From Gaiellasilicea sp963765705 (GTDB lineage: Bacteria; Actinomycetota; Thermoleophilia; Gaiellales; Gaiellaceae), in the NCBI GenBank assembly GCA_963765705.1, contig CAVXXJ010000011.1, positions 741,009 through 805,008 on the forward strand: a stretch of 64,000 bases of DNA, given 5' to 3'. How positions within the stretch are numbered: the stretch's first letter is position 1; every line of letters starts with the position of its first letter. Positions 8,598 to 17,794 of the stretch are shown piece by piece. The notes beneath the pieces are model-generated. The model ran no database searches and had not been told where the DNA came from. It worked only from the letters and a program-made list of their open reading frames with translations. The position numbers and the translations under genes are program-made.

Positions 8598-9607
8598 GGC
8601 GTCCTCCCGAAGTCGATCGTCGTGACGAACCCGACGCCCTTGGCGAACCGGTGCCGGACGGCGCCGACGGTGCGGACGCCGTTGAGCGACGCATCCGGCG
8701 CGCGCTCGATCTCGATCGAGCCGGCGGGAACGACTTCGGGCGTGCCGGGAACGACGAGGCGGCCTGCGACGGCGAGCGACTTCGCTCGCGCCGAGGCGCC
8801 GTCGGCGGCGCTCTGCGCGGCGCTCTTGCTCCGCAGCGAAGGCTCCTGGGCGAGACGCTCCGGCTTCCCGGAGCCTGCGGAGGCAGTCACGGCTGCGGCG
8901 TCCTTGATCAGCCAGCTCCAGGCGTCCGATCCCTGGCTGCCGGCTGCGCCTTCGCCGACGACGGTCACCTTGCCGGACAGCGGCGCCGATTCGGCTGCCT
9001 GGAGCGCGAGGATGTCGACGCCGTAGCCGAACTTCTTCGCTGGGGTCGTCTGGCTGGGCCCGAAGACGAGACTGCCCTGCCCGTCGACCGTGGCGAAGAA
9101 GCCGCTCGTCCGTGCCAGCGTTGCGACCTGCGCCCAGGCGCTGCGGCTGTCGTCGACCACGTAGTACGGGAACGAGATCCCGTCGGCGGCCGTCACGTTG
9201 AGGCCGGCGCCGCTCGCGAGCTCCGAGACGATCCGGCCGGCGCTCAGCTGCTCGTAGCTCTGGTTAACGCGCAGCCGCGCGAGCGTGCCACCGGCGTTCG
9301 TCGCGACGATGCGGGTCGCTCCGCTGACGCTGTGCAGGACGCTCGCGACCGTGCCCGAGAAGACCTGGACGAGCGCGCCGGCGAAGCCGAGCGACACGGT
9401 GCCGGTGTCCCCGACGGCGACTGCCGGCGCGTGCTGTCCGGGTGCGATCGCGATCTGCACCGCGTCGACTGCAGGGGCAGCCCCCAGCTCGACGGTGACG
9501 AATGAGAGCGCGCGCGCCCACACGTTCGCAGCGGCGCTGCCGAATCGCACCTCGATCGCCGGCTTCCGGACGGAGGGTGTCTGCGCGGTGCCGAGCAGGC
9601 TGGACAT
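8594..9607 (-). CDS. gpD-like baseplate hub protein (late control D / gp27 type)
   Basis: The protein has 337 residues from the ATG at 9607, which overlaps the stop of the M23 gene by one base (TGATG). The pattern is that of phage late-control-D hubs: KPAIEVRFGS, paired beta-barrels with FSGTVASVLHSVSGATRIVATNAGG, a helical segment with NQSYEQLSAGRIVSELASGAGL, then the WAQVATLARTSGFFATVDGQ signature and a final beta domain. The hub seats the gpV spike and closes the tube, consistent with its place directly before the gpV gene. In-frame sequence upstream of 9607 belongs to the other strand-phase of the M23 gene and is not coding. Confidence 0.88.
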   Translation of the reverse strand: MSSLLGTAQTPSVRKPAIEVRFGSAAANVWARALSFVTVELGAAPAVDAVQIAIAPGQHAPAVAVGDTGTVSLGFAGALVQVFSGTVASVLHSVSGATRIVATNAGGTLARLRVNQSYEQLSAGRIVSELASGAGLNVTAADGISFPYYVVDDSRSAWAQVATLARTSGFFATVDGQGSLVFGPSQTTPAKKFGYGVDILALQAAESAPLSGKVTVVGEGAAGSQGSDAWSWLIKDAAAVTASAGSGKPERLAQEPSLRSKSAAQSAADGASARAKSLAVAGRLVVPGTPEVVPAGSIEIERAPDASLNGVRTVGAVRHRFAKGVGFVTTIDFGRTP

Positions 9608-12189
9608 CAGCCGTTGTCCGAGGTGTAGAAGTTGAAGTGCGTCGGCACGCCGTCGGTGTCGAGGAAGCGCGACACCTCCTTGAACACGAACGGGATCGTG
9701 AAGTCGGACTCGTCGTCGAAGCCGCGCACCTTGTTCGAGTTCGGCCCCTTCTCGCAGCGAACTTCCATGTGCAGGTGGTTGTGGAAGCTCGTCCCGGTGT
9801 CGCCGCAGAGCATGATCTTCTCGCCGCGCTTGACCGTCACAGGAGTCGTCTTGTTGACGATGTCGCTCGGCGTGATCGCGGAGAAGGCGATCCCGAGCTT
9901 CTCGGCGAACGCCTTCCGCACGCTGTCGGTGCGACCGTGCCCGTACACGCCGTACGTGACCCCGACGACGCCGCCCGGGCCCTTGTCGTGCTCGTCGTCG
10001 GGTGCGATCGGGTTGCCGTCGTTGTCGACGTCGTGCCGGATCAGGACGAAGTTCCACTGCGAGGAGCCCGTCTGGCCGTCGGCCTTGGTGGTGCCGTCCG
10101 GGATCGCTACGTCCTCGTCGGGATCGGTGTCGTTCGGCACCCAGTCGAAGAAGTCGACGACCGTCCCCGGGCGCGACGCGAGGATGATGTCGTCCTCGTC
10201 GAGGCTGAAGTCGTACGCGTAGACCATGTTCCCGGCGACGAGGTTGTGGCTCCACATGCCCTGGTTCGCCTGGCCGACGTAGCAGGACTTGCCCTTCGGA
10301 TAGGGGAGCTTGTACGGAGAGCTCGCGAAGTCCGGGTAGCCGACGAAGTCGTCGCCGCTGGGGTTGTAGGTCGCGTCGCCGGTGTCGCCCTCCTTGTCGG
10401 AGTAGAGCGCCGGCCAGAAGACCCACGGCTTGATCGCGTTCAGGCCGGCCTCGAGCATCTTCGACTCGAGCGGTCCGAGGCCCGGCGCGCCTGCGATCAG
10501 CTTCACCGCGAAGAGGTTTCCGAGCAGGCCGGCCATCAGGCCGAACGGGAACGCAAGGAGAACGCCATAGAAGAGCCCCACCGTCGCGAAGTGCTCCCCG
10601 GACTTGAACGGGTAGCAGTAGTTGTCGCGGGGAACCAGCATCACCAGGAACTTGCCGAAGAGCGCGCCGAAGGCGCCGACCCACGTGTCGACGTGCTGGT
10701 GGTTCTCGGCCGGCCTCGTGTCGCCGGTCGCCGGGTTCGTCGCCGTGACGTCGTTGCGCAGCGTCATCGTCTCGAGCACGATGTCTCGCAACGCGTTGAG
10801 GATCGCCCGGTACGTGACGACCTCGCCGAGGTCGGGGCCGAGCAGCGTCAGCCACATCATCAGCCAGTTCCACGGGGTCGGGTCCCGGTGCGTCCCTTCG
10901 AGGGACGTGACGATGGTGCCCGCGCCGCGTAGGACGAACATGTCGAACCACCAGTCCAGCGGGTTGCCGGTGGCGAGCTTGACGGTCGCGATGACGGCGT
11001 TGTTGAAGGCGTTGAACGCGTTCGAGGCGTAGTCGCCTTCCTCGAGCGAGATCAGGTGGAACACCATCTCGAGGGCGTTGACGATGACCGCGCTGACGTA
11101 CGCGACCTTCTCGAGCGTCTCCGCGTCGGTGCGGCCGAAGGTGTACGGCCCGCCCTTCAGGCCGACGTTCTCGAGGTCGCTCTGCGGCGCCTGCCGGCTG
11201 AAGATGAACGCTTTCGACCAGTCGTCGGTGTTGCTGACCAGCCGGACGTCGCTGCGGAGCCGGCGGCGAAGCGTGATGTGCCCGTCGCTCGTCCGCCAGA
11301 CCTCGTCGTCGGGGAGCAGCGGGATCAGGTTGTAGTAGGAGGGCCGTCCCTTCGTCGCCATCAGCCAGCTCGCGTACCAGCAGAAGTGCTCATCGGTGTC
11401 CGCCGCTGCCGCCGCCCCGACGCTTGCGGTCCCGAAGCCCGTGAACGGGACGAGCTCGACGACGCTCTCGCCGACCGTGAATGCGTCCGCGGCGGTGCGC
11501 GCGACACAGGCGAACTTCGCCACCGCGCCGAGGACTCCGGTGCGGACGAGCCAGCGGAAGAGCTCGTCGCCGAGAAGGCTCGCGTCCAGCTCCGGGAAGA
11601 CGAGCTCGCCGTCGATCCGGTTGCGCAGCCGGCGCAGCGCGCGGGCGACCGCGAGCCGATTCGAGCGCGCGTCGGCGTCGGCGCTGTCGGGAATGTCCTC
11701 GAGGCGCGCGACCGCGTCGTCGAAGAGCGCGTGCACCTCGTCGTCGAGGAAGTCCGGCGTCAGGCCGAAATCGACCTGGACGATGTCGACGAGCTCCTCG
11801 ATCGGCTCGCGGATCGTGTCGGCGGTGATCGACTCGGCGAGGTCGGCGACGCGGTCGAGCAGCGCGCGCACCCCGTCGACGACGCCGGCCGAGTCGCCGA
11901 TCGAGGCGAAGGCGTCGAGCTGCTCCTCCAGCTCGCCGAGGAACGATTGCCCGAGTAGCTCCAGGCGCTCGAGCGCGGCCGGGAAGCCTGCTTCGGCCTG
12001 CGCGGCGATCCGCTGCACCGACGCGACGAACGCATCCCGCATGCTCGCGTGGACGTCGCCGCCGGTGACTGCGTCCGCGAATGTCCGCGTGGCGACGAGG
12101 ACGACGTCGTCGAGGACGCCGAACTCGGCGTCGATCGACGCGGCGCGCCGGACGCGCTGCGGCTGGACGAGGACGCCGCCGACGCTCAA
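9607..12189 (-). CDS. Large particle protein with C-terminal M23 metallopeptidase domain
   Basis: This 860-residue protein has three parts. Residues 1-250 are helical and acidic. Residues about 360-580 hold several hydrophobic stretches, the strongest at about 535-570 (TVGLFYGVLLAFPFGLMAGL). Residues about 640-815 form an M23 (LytM/lysostaphin) domain: His648 and Asp660 in WSHNL...YAYDF, then His751 in YGHG and the HxH pair His805/His807 in HNHLHMEV. M23 enzymes cut peptidoglycan cross-bridges. Its place between the tape-measure candidate and the hub suggests a tail lysin, or a delivered effector whose hydrophobic middle could insert into membrane. The TTG start overlaps the preceding stop by four bases. 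Confidence 0.8.
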   Translation of the reverse strand: MSVGGVLVQPQRVRRAASIDAEFGVLDDVVLVATRTFADAVTGGDVHASMRDAFVASVQRIAAQAEAGFPAALERLELLGQSFLGELEEQLDAFASIGDSAGVVDGVRALLDRVADLAESITADTIREPIEELVDIVQVDFGLTPDFLDDEVHALFDDAVARLEDIPDSADADARSNRLAVARALRRLRNRIDGELVFPELDASLLGDELFRWLVRTGVLGAVAKFACVARTAADAFTVGESVVELVPFTGFGTASVGAAAAADTDEHFCWYASWLMATKGRPSYYNLIPLLPDDEVWRTSDGHITLRRRLRSDVRLVSNTDDWSKAFIFSRQAPQSDLENVGLKGGPYTFGRTDAETLEKVAYVSAVIVNALEMVFHLISLEEGDYASNAFNAFNNAVIATVKLATGNPLDWWFDMFVLRGAGTIVTSLEGTHRDPTPWNWLMMWLTLLGPDLGEVVTYRAILNALRDIVLETMTLRNDVTATNPATGDTRPAENHQHVDTWVGAFGALFGKFLVMLVPRDNYCYPFKSGEHFATVGLFYGVLLAFPFGLMAGLLGNLFAVKLIAGAPGLGPLESKMLEAGLNAIKPWVFWPALYSDKEGDTGDATYNPSGDDFVGYPDFASSPYKLPYPKGKSCYVGQANQGMWSHNLVAGNMVYAYDFSLDEDDIILASRPGTVVDFFDWVPNDTDPDEDVAIPDGTTKADGQTGSSQWNFVLIRHDVDNDGNPIAPDDEHDKGPGGVVGVTYGVYGHGRTDSVRKAFAEKLGIAFSAITPSDIVNKTTPVTVKRGEKIMLCGDTGTSFHNHLHMEVRCEKGPNSNKVRGFDDESDFTIPFVFKEVSRFLDTDGVPTHFNFYTSDNG

Positions 12190-15100
12190 AACGGCGACTC
12201 CACGCCGATGTCGATGTCGACGTCGATGTCGACTTCGAGCAGGTCGAGCGGGCTGATCGTCGGGATCGAGTCGCGCAGCCGCTGCCAGGCCTCGTTGACG
12301 CGGTCCATCTCCGCGCGCAGCTCCTCGTCCAGCGACTGCAGCCGCGCGATCAGCGCGTCGAGCAGCGGTGTCAGGTCGAACGCGGCCAGCAGCGGCACGA
12401 TCGTCGCCTCGAACTCGGGCTGCACGACCTCCGTCACGAGCGTCCCCGGGTCGAGCTGCTTCAGCTTGTCGCGCACCTCGGCGTAGGCGGCGTCGAGAGC
12501 GGCGACGTCCGCGGGCGGCAGGATCTGCGCGAGCGAGAGCGCGGCGAGCATGTCGTCGAAGACCCCGTCGACGAGCTCGCGCAGGTGCGACGGGTTCGCG
12601 GCATCCAGCTTCCCGCGCACGTTCTCGAACACGTCGTTCAGGCTCTCGGTCAGGAAGCCGAGGTCGAACGTGCGCAGGCGGTCGACGAGCTCCTGGACGG
12701 CGTCGCGGATCGCCGTCAGCGAGTCCGGCCCGGTGAGGATCGCGCCCAGCTTGTCGTTCACGTCCTCCATCACCTTCTCGACCTGGCGCGCCATCGCAGC
12801 GAGCGTCGCCGCGATCGGCTGCGTGGCCGAGAACGCCGCGGTCAGCGGCTGCACGAACCGCGCGTCGAGGTGCTCCCGGACGCGCGCTGCGAGCTGGGCC
12901 GGCACCGGCTGGCTCGCCGCGAGCTCCGCCAGCGTGCCGCCGGCCGCGTGATGGCGCTCGTCCCAGCCGGCCAGCGCCTCGGTGAGGGCCGCCTTCGTGG
13001 CGAGGAGGTCGTTGCGGAAGCCCGCGATCGCCCGGTAGGGGTCGCCGAACGCCGGGTCGAGTGGATCGAACCGGTTGAGCGCAGCGACGATCGCCGCCTT
13101 TTCCGCGGAGTCCGGAAGTGCTGTCAGCGCGGGTGTCGAGAGCTTGCGGTACGCCTGCACGACCGACGTCAGGCGCGCGGTCGCGTTCAGGCCGTCGAGC
13201 GTGGCGAGCGCCGGGGTCAGGCCGGCGGCGAGCAGGCTCTCCAGCTCCTGCGCTCGAACGCCGTCGATTGCCGTGTCGAGCGCAGCGAGCGCCGCCGCCA
13301 CCGAGCCGTCGTCGGGGAGCGGCTCGACCTTCGCCAGGATCGAGTCGATCCAGTCGGCGAGCTGCTGGGCGGGGTTCTCGAACGCCTCCAGCGTGTCGCG
13401 CAGGCGCTCGAGCGTCGTCTCGATTGTGTTGCCTATATCGACAACGTTCTGGATCTCGGCCAGAGCCGAATCGACGGCCGCGAACGTCTCATCGACGGGC
13501 AGCGCTTCGATGATCCCCTCGACGACGCGGGTGATCACCTCCTCGAGCGGAGCGACCAGCTGCCCGGGATGGAGCTGGTCGAAGGCTGCGAGCAGATCGT
13601 CGAAGAGCGGCTCGAGTGGCGCCAGCGCGAGCCCGGGGCTCGCCTCCTTCTTCAGCCGGGCCTTCAAGGAGGCGAGCTCCTGCTCCACCGGCGCGAGCAG
13701 CGCGCTCGGCTTGAACGCCTCCATCTGCGTGACGAGGGCGTCGAACGGCGCCGACAGGGCGCTGCCGACGAGCGTGCCCGGCTCGAACCGCCGCACGCTG
13801 GCGAGCAGGCGCTCGGGCTGCGCCCGCACGGAAGCGACCAGCGGAACCGGGCCGCTCTCGACGAGCACGCCGAAGTCGACGATCAGCGGGTCGGTGGCGG
13901 GCGTCAGGTCCTCGGGCAGGAGCTCCACCGCAGCGGTCAGCGCGAGCTGACCGGGGACGCCGAGCTCGGCGGTGTCGATCCCGCGCAGGAGCTCTGCGAC
14001 GGCGTCGATCGCCTCGACGATCCCGTCGACGATCGGCGCGAACGACAGCGCCTCCAGCTCCTGTGCCGACGCTTCGATCGCGGTCGAGATCGAGCCGATC
14101 GCCGACGCCACCTCGGGGTCGTCGAGGACACCGGTGAGCTGCTCGATCACGTCCTGGAGCGCACTGACGATGTCCGCCGGGTCGAAGGCGTCGACGCCCT
14201 CGTCGATCGTCTCGATCACCTCGTGGACGGCGTCGCGCGCCGGCGCGAACAGCTCGGTGAGCTTGGCCACGAGCTCGTCCCCGAAGTCGCCGATCGCCTG
14301 CTCGACCTGCGCCCGTAGCGCCTCGACATCGACGCCGTCCAGCACCGACTCGAGCTCCGCGAAGAGCGCCTGCGCCTGCAGCGTGACGCCGACGAGAGCG
14401 TCGTCGACCGCGTCGACAGCGCCACGCGCCGAGTCGGCGACAGCGCCGAGCGGCTCCTCGAGCGCACTCAGGTCGAGCTTCGCGACGAGGTCCTGCAGCC
14501 AGGCGGCGAACGCCGACAGCTGATCCTCGAGTGCCTGGATCGCAGGTCCGTCGGCTTCGGACGCGAGCAGGCCGGCGAGCGTCTCGACGAGGCCGGTCGG
14601 CTCCGTCGACCCGCCGAGCGCGCCGAGTGCGATCGTCATCCGGTCCTCGAGGTCGTCCGGGAGGGCGCCCACGCGCGACGAGAGGTCGGCGAGGTTGGTG
14701 AGCGGGTCCTCGAGGTCGGCGCGGAGGACGTCGTACTGGTCGAGCAGCGCGTTCAGCGCGCCGACCGCGGGGCCGGTGCCGCCAAGGTCACCCGCCGTGA
14801 CGGCGTCCGCGAGCTCCTGGAGCCGTGCCGCCAGCCCGTCGGCGATCTGGGAGAGCGGTGTGGTGGGCAGTCCGGATGTCGCGGCGACGACGTCGGCGGC
14901 GACGCTTCCGACCGCACCGGCGCCGACGCCCGCGACGAGGTCGCGGGTCGCAGCGAGCGTCGCGGCGAAGTCGGAGCGGATCTCGGCGCCGGTCATCCCG
15001 TCCCAGGCGACGAGCGTGACCAGCGGGTCGCGGACGCCGTCGAGCAGCGGGAAGACGTGCGGCAGCAGCGTGTCGCGCTCCGGGTCGTCGAGCAGCGTCG

Positions 15101-15704
15101 CCACGAAGCCGAGGAACCCGGGGATCGTCAGCGGCGTCGGCAGCCGGTCGAGCACGGTGTTGAGCCGCGTTGCGGACGCCGTCGCCGCCGCCGTGGCCGT
15201 CGCCGTGCCGCCCCCTGCTTGCGTCGCACCGCCGTTCTCGGGTGGCGGGTCGCCCCCGTTCTCCGGCGGTGGCGGTGGGCCGCCGTTGCCGTTCGCTCCC
15301 GCGCCGCCTCCGGCGCCGAGGCAGCGGAAATCCGTCGTCGCGAGCCGCTGCACCGCGAGCACCACGTCCAGCGCACCTGCCAGCACGGTCGTCAGCCCCG
15401 GCCCGATCGTCGTCTCCAGCTCGCCGAGCCCCGTCGTCAGCGGCCCGATCACCGACGAGATGTCGGTCGGAACGGCAGTTCGAAGATTGCCGAGCATTCC
15501 GGCGAACTGCGGCCCGACGCCGAGATCCGGCACCTGGAGGTCGCCGAGCGAGGCGGTCAGGTCGTCGAGGCTCGACGGCGGGTTCGTGATCAGCGACCGC
15601 ACCGTCGTCGCGAGCGAGCCGAGCTGTCCGGTCTGGACGGTGAGCTTGACCGACAGGTCGGTGCCGCCGACACCGGTGTCCAGGCGCTCGAAGAGTGTGG
15701 GCAC
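12186..15704 (-). CDS. Tape-measure-like giant helical protein
   Basis: At 1172 residues this is the longest protein in the locus. It is almost entirely Ala/Leu/Asp/Glu-rich amphipathic helix with recurring blocks such as ALRAQVEQAIGDFGDELVAK and VHEVIETIDEGVDAFDPADI. Residues about 127-175 are a Pro/Gly/Asn/Thr low-complexity linker (GPPPPPENGG). It ends in an acidic tail with a VDIDVDIDIG run. In contractile tails the longest helical protein, lying between tube and hub genes, normally sets tube length. That position and composition are my basis; there is no recognisable catalytic motif. The GTG start overlaps the previous TAG by one base, and the stop overlaps the M23 start. Confidence 0.6.
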   Translation of the reverse strand: MPTLFERLDTGVGGTDLSVKLTVQTGQLGSLATTVRSLITNPPSSLDDLTASLGDLQVPDLGVGPQFAGMLGNLRTAVPTDISSVIGPLTTGLGELETTIGPGLTTVLAGALDVVLAVQRLATTDFRCLGAGGGAGANGNGGPPPPPENGGDPPPENGGATQAGGGTATATAAATASATRLNTVLDRLPTPLTIPGFLGFVATLLDDPERDTLLPHVFPLLDGVRDPLVTLVAWDGMTGAEIRSDFAATLAATRDLVAGVGAGAVGSVAADVVAATSGLPTTPLSQIADGLAARLQELADAVTAGDLGGTGPAVGALNALLDQYDVLRADLEDPLTNLADLSSRVGALPDDLEDRMTIALGALGGSTEPTGLVETLAGLLASEADGPAIQALEDQLSAFAAWLQDLVAKLDLSALEEPLGAVADSARGAVDAVDDALVGVTLQAQALFAELESVLDGVDVEALRAQVEQAIGDFGDELVAKLTELFAPARDAVHEVIETIDEGVDAFDPADIVSALQDVIEQLTGVLDDPEVASAIGSISTAIEASAQELEALSFAPIVDGIVEAIDAVAELLRGIDTAELGVPGQLALTAAVELLPEDLTPATDPLIVDFGVLVESGPVPLVASVRAQPERLLASVRRFEPGTLVGSALSAPFDALVTQMEAFKPSALLAPVEQELASLKARLKKEASPGLALAPLEPLFDDLLAAFDQLHPGQLVAPLEEVITRVVEGIIEALPVDETFAAVDSALAEIQNVVDIGNTIETTLERLRDTLEAFENPAQQLADWIDSILAKVEPLPDDGSVAAALAALDTAIDGVRAQELESLLAAGLTPALATLDGLNATARLTSVVQAYRKLSTPALTALPDSAEKAAIVAALNRFDPLDPAFGDPYRAIAGFRNDLLATKAALTEALAGWDERHHAAGGTLAELAASQPVPAQLAARVREHLDARFVQPLTAAFSATQPIAATLAAMARQVEKVMEDVNDKLGAILTGPDSLTAIRDAVQELVDRLRTFDLGFLTESLNDVFENVRGKLDAANPSHLRELVDGVFDDMLAALSLAQILPPADVAALDAAYAEVRDKLKQLDPGTLVTEVVQPEFEATIVPLLAAFDLTPLLDALIARLQSLDEELRAEMDRVNEAWQRLRDSIPTISPLDLLEVDIDVDIDIGVESPF

Positions 15705-16300
15705 TACGGCGCCTCTCCGAACAGCTCCGCGAGCGGGCCCGTGACGGCCCCCAGCCCTTCGATCGCGCCGCCGACGCCTTCGAGCACGCCGGCGAGCGGC
15801 GGCGTCGGGTCGGAGAAGTCGGGAGCGCTCATGGCGTCGATCGCATCGAGTGCGCCCGTGACCGAGTCGACGAATCCGGCTGCGTCGTCGAGCAGGCCGG
15901 CGTCGAGCCCGGCGAGCGGATCCTCCGGCGGCGGCGGTGGGGGGCTCTCACGCAGGACGATCGAGTACTCGATCTCGTCGGGGCGCCGCCCGCTCTCGCG
16001 GAAGGCGAGCGCCTCCACGATCACGTACTGCACCTCCGTCGCGGTGACGATGTCGGCGACGAAGGTGACGGGCTCGCCCGCGCGGAACTTGCCTCGCACC
16101 TCCTCGAGGAACGCATCCCGGTCCTCGTCGCCGTACAGGCTGCCCGCGACGGCGATCCGAGTCGGCTCGGTGTTCAAATCCTGGTAGAGGCTCGCGACCT
16201 TGCCCGGGACGGGCAGCTCGACGAACGAGCGGCGCTCGAGGGTGCGGATCGACTCGATCCGTGGGATCTCCCAGTCGCCGAGTACCGGCTTGACCTTCAT
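15704..16300 (-). CDS. DNA-circularisation-like / Mu gp43 N-terminal-type tail protein
   Basis: The protein has 198 residues. Residues 1-115 (MKVKPVLGDWEIPRIES, ELPVPGKVASLYQDLNTEPT, RIAVAGSLYGDEDRDAFLEE, EIEYSIVLRE) fit the beta-rich N-terminal domain of the phage Mu gp43/DNA-circularisation protein group. Those are baseplate proteins despite the name. Residues about 118-198 are a Pro-rich linker (SPPPPPPEDP) followed by a hydrophobic Gly/Ala/Asp helix. The ATG overlaps the previous stop by four bases. I assign the family from pattern only; the baseplate/hub adaptor role follows from the neighbours. Confidence 0.6.
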   Translation of the reverse strand: MKVKPVLGDWEIPRIESIRTLERRSFVELPVPGKVASLYQDLNTEPTRIAVAGSLYGDEDRDAFLEEVRGKFRAGEPVTFVADIVTATEVQYVIVEALAFRESGRRPDEIEYSIVLRESPPPPPPEDPLAGLDAGLLDDAAGFVDSVTGALDAIDAMSAPDFSDPTPPLAGVLEGVGGAIEGLGAVTGPLAELFGEAP

Positions 16301-17340
16301 CCGAGGTTCAACCCGTGTCGGCGAGCCTGCTCGACGAGCGCGTCGTTGACGAGAGCTGCGAGCTCGGCGGGGTCTGCCTCTGGCTCGCCTGGCCGCCGCG
16401 CGACGCCGTTCGTGGGAGCAGCCGGTGCTGTTGCCGTCCCGAGCTCGGGGGCCGGGCGATTGGGCGCGGCCGGAGCTCCGCCGGCCGGTGGGGCCGATGC
16501 GTCGCCCGTCTCCGCCGCCGGAGACGGCGCGGCTGGAGCGGGTGAAGAGTCAGGCTCGACTCCGAACGCGGCTGCGGTCTCGCCGCCGAGCAGGCGGAGC
16601 GTCTCGGCGAGAAACGTGGAGCCGGCGTCGCCGCCTGCGGGAGCCGTCGCGGCACCGGCGGCCGCCGACCCGCCGGACGCGGCCCCTGCCTGCGCGGCGA
16701 GGATCGAGTCGGTGAGCTGCGCGATCAGGTCGAGCGCTCCGCCCGCGGCGGCCGCGTCTTCCGGCGTTGCCGCCGCTCCTGCTGCGGCGCCGGACTGCGC
16801 GCCCGCTGCAGCGGCGCCTGCGGCGGCTCCGGCTCCGGCGCCGGACTGCGCGCCTGCGCCCGCGGCGCCTGCGGCGGCCCCGGCTCCGGCTCCCGCTGCG
16901 CCCGAGGCCGGGGCGGCTCCGCCGCGGAGCGGGAAGACCGGCGGCAGCGGCTCGGCGCTCGCGGCGGCCCCGCCTCCCGCGGCGGCTCCGCCGGCCGCGG
17001 CAGCCGCGCCGCCGTGCGCCGCCTCGGCGCCCGGCAACGCGGGAGCGCTCCCTCGCTGCGCAGCCGCACCGGCAGCCGGCGCGGCGCCGGCGGCTCCGGC
17101 CAGCCGATCGAGCGGGGGTGGCGCGCGGCGCGCTCCACGCTTCGCGTCGCCGCGCTCGGCTCGCGCGGGCACCGTGATCCCGCCGAACACGTCGACGGCG
17201 AGCAACGGCAGCTCCGGCTCCATCGCGTCCGCGCGGTCCTCGGCCGCCGCGAAGTCCGCCAGGAGCCTCTCGGTGGGGTCGCTCAGCTCGGCGAACGCGC
17301 GCCGGACCGCGCCGACGCCGGCGTCGCTCTCAACGCTCAT
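16297..17340 (-). CDS. Ala/Gly-rich low-complexity particle protein of unknown function
   Basis: This 347-residue protein has a short ordered N-terminus (MSVESDAGVGAVRRAFAELS) and a conserved-looking C-terminus (AALVNDALVEQARRHGLNLG). They are joined by about 220 residues made mostly of Ala, Gly, Pro and Gln in loose repeats (AGAGAQSGAGAGAAAG). Its ATG lies inside the last codons of the upstream gene (11-base overlap), and its stop overlaps the next start (ATGA), so it is firmly part of the operon. No slippery heptamer is visible in the overlap. The extended disordered linker with two ordered ends suggests a scaffold or tether. I do not recognise a family. Confidence 0.6.
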   Translation of the reverse strand: MSVESDAGVGAVRRAFAELSDPTERLLADFAAAEDRADAMEPELPLLAVDVFGGITVPARAERGDAKRGARRAPPPLDRLAGAAGAAPAAGAAAQRGSAPALPGAEAAHGGAAAAAGGAAAGGGAAASAEPLPPVFPLRGGAAPASGAAGAGAGAAAGAAGAGAQSGAGAGAAAGAAAAGAQSGAAAGAAATPEDAAAAGGALDLIAQLTDSILAAQAGAASGGSAAAGAATAPAGGDAGSTFLAETLRLLGGETAAAFGVEPDSSPAPAAPSPAAETGDASAPPAGGAPAAPNRPAPELGTATAPAAPTNGVARRPGEPEADPAELAALVNDALVEQARRHGLNLG

Positions 17341-17794
17341 CGAGCAGCTGCAGATGGAGTAGCACCTGACCCAGCGTCAGCTCGCCGATGTCCTCCGGCG
17401 TCCAGCCGAACTCGCGCGCGAGGATGAACGCTGCCCGCGCGAGCGGCGCATCCTTCACCTCGGCGAGCTCCGCCGACGTGGCGTCGACCCCGCTGATCCG
17501 GTTCACCTCCCGGAGCAGGAACTGGACGAGCCCGACGTGCAGCGCTGTCACGTCGGCGATGCTCAACGCGGGCTCGACCAGCGCACGCTGCACCATCAGC
17601 GTGCCCAGCAGCGAGTCGTTCTCCTTCGCGGCGCGGACGACGAGCTGCAGATCGGCGACGGTCAGCGGCCGCAGCCGGACCAGGCGTTCCTCGAGCCCGG
17701 CCGCGGAGCCGTTCGCCGGCCGCAGGACGCTCTCCGGCACCTCGACCTCGAAGGTCAGAGAGCTGCCGGCGAGAAGCTCCTCCGCTGTCAGCAT
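17330..17794 (-). CDS. Small tail-assembly (chaperone-like) protein
   Basis: This 154-residue, mostly helical acidic protein has the feel of phage tail-assembly proteins that follow the tube gene: LRPLTVADLQLVVRAAKEND, a central helical bundle, then EFGWTPEDIGELTLGQVLLH. The gene lies directly after the tube gene (stop/start TGATG) and before the Ala-rich protein. This is the position of the gpG/gpGT-type chaperones in phages. No programmed frameshift site is seen where it overlaps the next gene, so no fusion product is proposed. Function is inferred from position, size and composition. Confidence 0.55.
   Translation of the reverse strand: MLTAEELLAGSSLTFEVEVPESVLRPANGSAAGLEERLVRLRPLTVADLQLVVRAAKENDSLLGTLMVQRALVEPALSIADVTALHVGLVQFLLREVNRISGVDATSAELAEVKDAPLARAAFILAREFGWTPEDIGELTLGQVLLHLQLLDER

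Noticed and set aside
17321..17360. Possible programmed frameshift joining the assembly protein to the Ala-rich protein, as in gpG/gpGT
   Set aside because: The overlap has no slippery heptamer or nearby stem. A normal ATG inside the overlap explains the second frame.
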